A stretch of 64,000 bases of DNA, from positions 1 to 64,000 of the forward strand of contig CAZNPL010000040.1 in assembly GCA_964574815.1 (NCBI GenBank), in the 5' to 3' direction. The translations under genes were made by a program, and so were the position numbers. Below the pieces are notes generated by a model. That model did not search any database. It saw only the letters and a program-made list of their open reading frames with translations, and was not told the DNA's origin. Positions 61,975 to 64,000 of the stretch are shown in pieces. Within the stretch, counting starts at the first letter, position 1, and the number at the start of each line of letters is the position of its first letter. Source of the stretch: CAZNPL01 sp964574815. GTDB lineage: Bacteria; Planctomycetota; Phycisphaerae; UBA1845.

Positions 61975-62605
61975 GCGGACAGGCTGGTTCTTTCTCAAGC
62001 TGATCGTGATTTACGGTCTCTTGCTGATCCCCTGGCCGGGGGTCGAGCGCGGATATGCCGTGTATTACCGGGGAATGGCGAATCTGTTTTACGGCTCGCT
62101 CGGTTCAGTGGGGACGGCGCGATTCGAGTCGTTCCAGGAGCGATCGGGCCGGTACGACAGCCAAATGATCATCAAGTGCGTGAGCTTCGACGGCAAACGT
62201 ACGACGCGCGATGTTCCGTTTCACACGCGCCGGATCGGCTACCTGCCGACGGTGCAAGTGACAGCGCTGATTCTCGCCACCTCCATGCCGTGGCGGCGCA
62301 AGTTGCGTGCGCTGCTCTTCGGCCTGGTGCTGATTCACGCGTTCATCATCCTCGAGATCGGGCTGACGGTGATGTACTCGCTCACCGACGTGCGCCTCCC
62401 CGTCTTCGATTTTGAGCCGTGGACTTGCCACTTCTTTGCGCGGCTGTATGAGATGACCGTCATTTCACCGACGCTCTCCTTCATCCTGCCCATTCTGATT
62501 TGGCTTCTGGTCTGCTTCCGGAGGGAGGACTGGCAACAGATCGTCGAGTCCATCCGATCTCGCAAGACCGGCGCTGCAGATAAGGACTCCAAGGCCCAGA
62601 GCTGA
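61961..62605 (+). CDS. exosortase H-associated membrane protein
   Basis: A 214-aa protein with about four transmembrane helices (about 10-28, 95-115, 118-138, 160-185). It starts 14 bases inside the XrtH gene, the arrangement known for XrtH systems, in which a companion membrane protein is encoded next to the sortase. A periplasmic loop carries ERSGRYDSQMIIKCVSFDGK. The precise function is not known. Confidence 0.75.
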   Translation: MYPVERTGWFFLKLIVIYGLLLIPWPGVERGYAVYYRGMANLFYGSLGSVGTARFESFQERSGRYDSQMIIKCVSFDGKRTTRDVPFHTRRIGYLPTVQVTALILATSMPWRRKLRALLFGLVLIHAFIILEIGLTVMYSLTDVRLPVFDFEPWTCHFFARLYEMTVISPTLSFILPILIWLLVCFRREDWQQIVESIRSRKTGAADKDSKAQS

Positions 62606-62620
62606 TGCTGTCACGTGGGC

Positions 62621-63460
62621 TCAGCGCAATCCGGCCCAGATCAGCACGGCCGCGGCAACGGGCCAGCAGTAGGCCGCGAAGAGCTGTAACCTGTTACGAA
62701 CAACCAGGTGGATGAGAACGAGCAGGGCGGCCGCGCCGACAACGAGCGCCGCAACCGACCCGGCCACGATTGGCCCCCAGGGCATGGCATCGAGTGTATC
62801 GGCTGGCAGTTGCGTAACCTCTGCAACCTTGATCAGGCCGGCGCCGACAATGGCCGGCGCCGCGATGAGAAAGCTGAACTCGGCGGCCCAGCGGCGCCTC
62901 ACGCCCAGCATCAGGGCGACGGCGATGGTGGCGCCGCTGCGTGAGATTCCCGGCATGATGGCGGCGCCCTGGGCAATGCCGATCAGCGCGGCGCGCCACC
63001 AGCCGAACTGGCGCCAGCCACGGCGCGGTCGAGGCACGCGACCGGTTGTGAACAGCAGTCCGCCCGTGATGAGCAGACCGATGCCCGTCGCGGCGAGGGA
63101 GTCGAAGGCGGCCTCAAACCGCTCCTTGAACGCGAATCCGATGACGGCCGTGGGGGCGCACGCGAGCAGGGCCAGCCCGGCGATCCGCCAGGCCGAGCCT
63201 CGGCCGCCGGCCGCGCCGGTGGCCTCTGCGAGCAGCGTCCTGGCGAACCTCGCGAAGGTGGCGGCGAAGACAATGATGACGGCCACGAGCGTGCCGACGT
63301 GCGTGAGCACGTCGAACAGCAGCATGGGTGGTGTGTCCCCCTTCATGCCGAACATCTGCTGGAAGATGACCAGGTGACCGCTACTGCTGACGGGAAGAAA
63401 CTCGGTGAGGCCTTGAACCACGCCGAGGATGAGGGCCTTGGTGTAATCCAGCTCGTTCAC
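62621..63460 (-). CDS. uppP: undecaprenyl-diphosphatase
   Basis: A 279-aa membrane protein with EFLPVSSSGHLVIFQQMFGM and PGISRSGATIAVALMLG, the two catalytic motifs of UppP/BacA. It recycles the lipid carrier of cell-wall synthesis and gives bacitracin tolerance. The GTG at 63460 overlaps the pgsA stop (GTGA); the longer frame to 63643 has no similarity. It is convergent with the exosortase gene pair, 15 nt apart. Confidence 0.92.
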   Translation of the reverse strand: MNELDYTKALILGVVQGLTEFLPVSSSGHLVIFQQMFGMKGDTPPMLLFDVLTHVGTLVAVIIVFAATFARFARTLLAEATGAAGGRGSAWRIAGLALLACAPTAVIGFAFKERFEAAFDSLAATGIGLLITGGLLFTTGRVPRPRRGWRQFGWWRAALIGIAQGAAIMPGISRSGATIAVALMLGVRRRWAAEFSFLIAAPAIVGAGLIKVAEVTQLPADTLDAMPWGPIVAGSVAALVVGAAALLVLIHLVVRNRLQLFAAYCWPVAAAVLIWAGLR

Positions 63461-64000
63461 GGGCGTGACGCCTCGGAGAGGATGTCCTTTGCCTTGGTCA
63501 GGTAGGTCACCAGCGAGGCGGCGGTGACGACGACAGTCAACCAGACGAAGATGAGTTTCACGATCTGGACGGGGGTGCCGCCCCCATCGCCGAACATGGC
63601 GACCAGCAGCAGCAGAACGGCTACGGTGATGGACTGAATCCACATCTTCGCTTTGCCCACAATTTCCGCGCCGAAGACGACCCCCTGAGACTCAGAGAAA
63701 CCCCTCAAGCCGGTCACCAGCAGCTCCCGCCCCAGGATCACGACGACCATCCACGATTGCAGGCCGGTGACGTTTTGCCCGTCGGCGATGCTGAAACCGG
63801 GGCCGGCCAGAAACACGAAGGCCCCGCACACCAGCACTTTATCGACGAACGGATCGAGGACGCGGCCGAGCGCCGTCACCTGGTTGTGCTTGCGAGCGAA
63901 GTAACCGTCGAGGAAATCGGTCACCGCGGCCACCACGAACATGACGAGACATGCGTACAGGAGGGGAGGATACGGGTCGTCCTGATCGTGGCGACTAAGC
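63457..64000 (-). CDS. pgsA: CDP-alcohol phosphatidyltransferase, partial (PgsA-like)
   Basis: The C-terminal 180 residues of a protein running off the right edge. The CDP-alcohol motif is complete: DGYFARKHNQVTALGRVLDP followed by FVDK, giving D-G-x2-A-R-x8-G-x3-D-x3-D. It would make phosphatidylglycerol phosphate from CDP-diacylglycerol and glycerol-3-phosphate, though related enzymes using other alcohols are not excluded. In-frame reading reaches LSRHDQDDPYPPLLYACLVM at the edge, so the start is missing. Co-transcribed with uppP. Confidence 0.85.
   Translation of the reverse strand, partial: LSRHDQDDPYPPLLYACLVMFVVAAVTDFLDGYFARKHNQVTALGRVLDPFVDKVLVCGAFVFLAGPGFSIADGQNVTGLQSWMVVVILGRELLVTGLRGFSESQGVVFGAEIVGKAKMWIQSITVAVLLLLVAMFGDGGGTPVQIVKLIFVWLTVVVTAASLVTYLTKAKDILSEASRP

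Overview
The window is a GC-rich bacterial draft contig; a run of exactly 100 N at 30795-30894 marks a scaffold join. It most resembles a planctomycete or a related bacterium. The support is a GC-rich coding style with many secreted Cys-rich, dockerin/EF-hand and beta-helix proteins, an orphan pseudopilin, an IPTL-CTERM protein beside exosortase H, many orphan histidine kinases and receiver proteins, and short dispersed palindromic repeats between genes. No rRNA or tRNA gene was recognised. Taxonomy is an inference.

Left part (1-22.5 kb). At the extreme left lies a 56-aa microviridin-type graspetide precursor with a PFFARFLE leader and a TLKYPSD core. It is followed by a DUF3179 protein, a 47-aa orphan with a strong ribosome binding site and terminator, a secreted Cys-rich dockerin protein, a pseudopilin, a hybrid-free histidine kinase, a GspE-like protein with a damaged Walker A and a CvpA-like membrane protein. 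Next come a cysteine-less FmdB-like protein and a secreted deiminase-fold protein. A minus-strand carbohydrate operon follows (GH130, PIG-L deacetylase, GT4, GH100), then UPF0316, a VOC protein, an RHS remnant with a SUKH immunity gene, and an OmpR/HisKA two-component pair.

Middle (22.5-39.2 kb). A plus-strand operon encodes a fold-type-II PLP enzyme, a DUF1611 (DgcN-like) protein, a PP-loop ATPase fused to a creatininase, and a dipeptide epimerase. This points to ATP-dependent chemistry on a glutamate- or dipeptide-like substrate and is one of the two best candidates for an undescribed pathway. A secreted beta-lactamase-family hydrolase converges on it. Next are a tandem-repeat array broken by the assembly gap, a ParDE-like pair with a truncated toxin, an MNT/HEPN pair under a promoter with a palindromic operator, and a 2111-aa secreted protein of five beta-helix modules.

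Right part (39.3-64 kb). A sigma-54 activator with a Cys-rich PAS domain sits next to a likely sigma-54 promoter. An eight-gene redox locus follows: an excisionase-like Cys-rich regulator, an HdrD-like Fe-S protein, a NarI-like cytochrome b, a ferredoxin, an NrfD-hexaheme cytochrome fusion, a receiver, a Cys-PAS histidine kinase and two more receivers. Then come a lipoprotein, topA, a LarA-like racemase, an Lnt-like membrane protein lacking its hydrolase domain, an IPTL-CTERM surface protein with its exosortase H and partner membrane protein, uppP, and pgsA running off the right edge.
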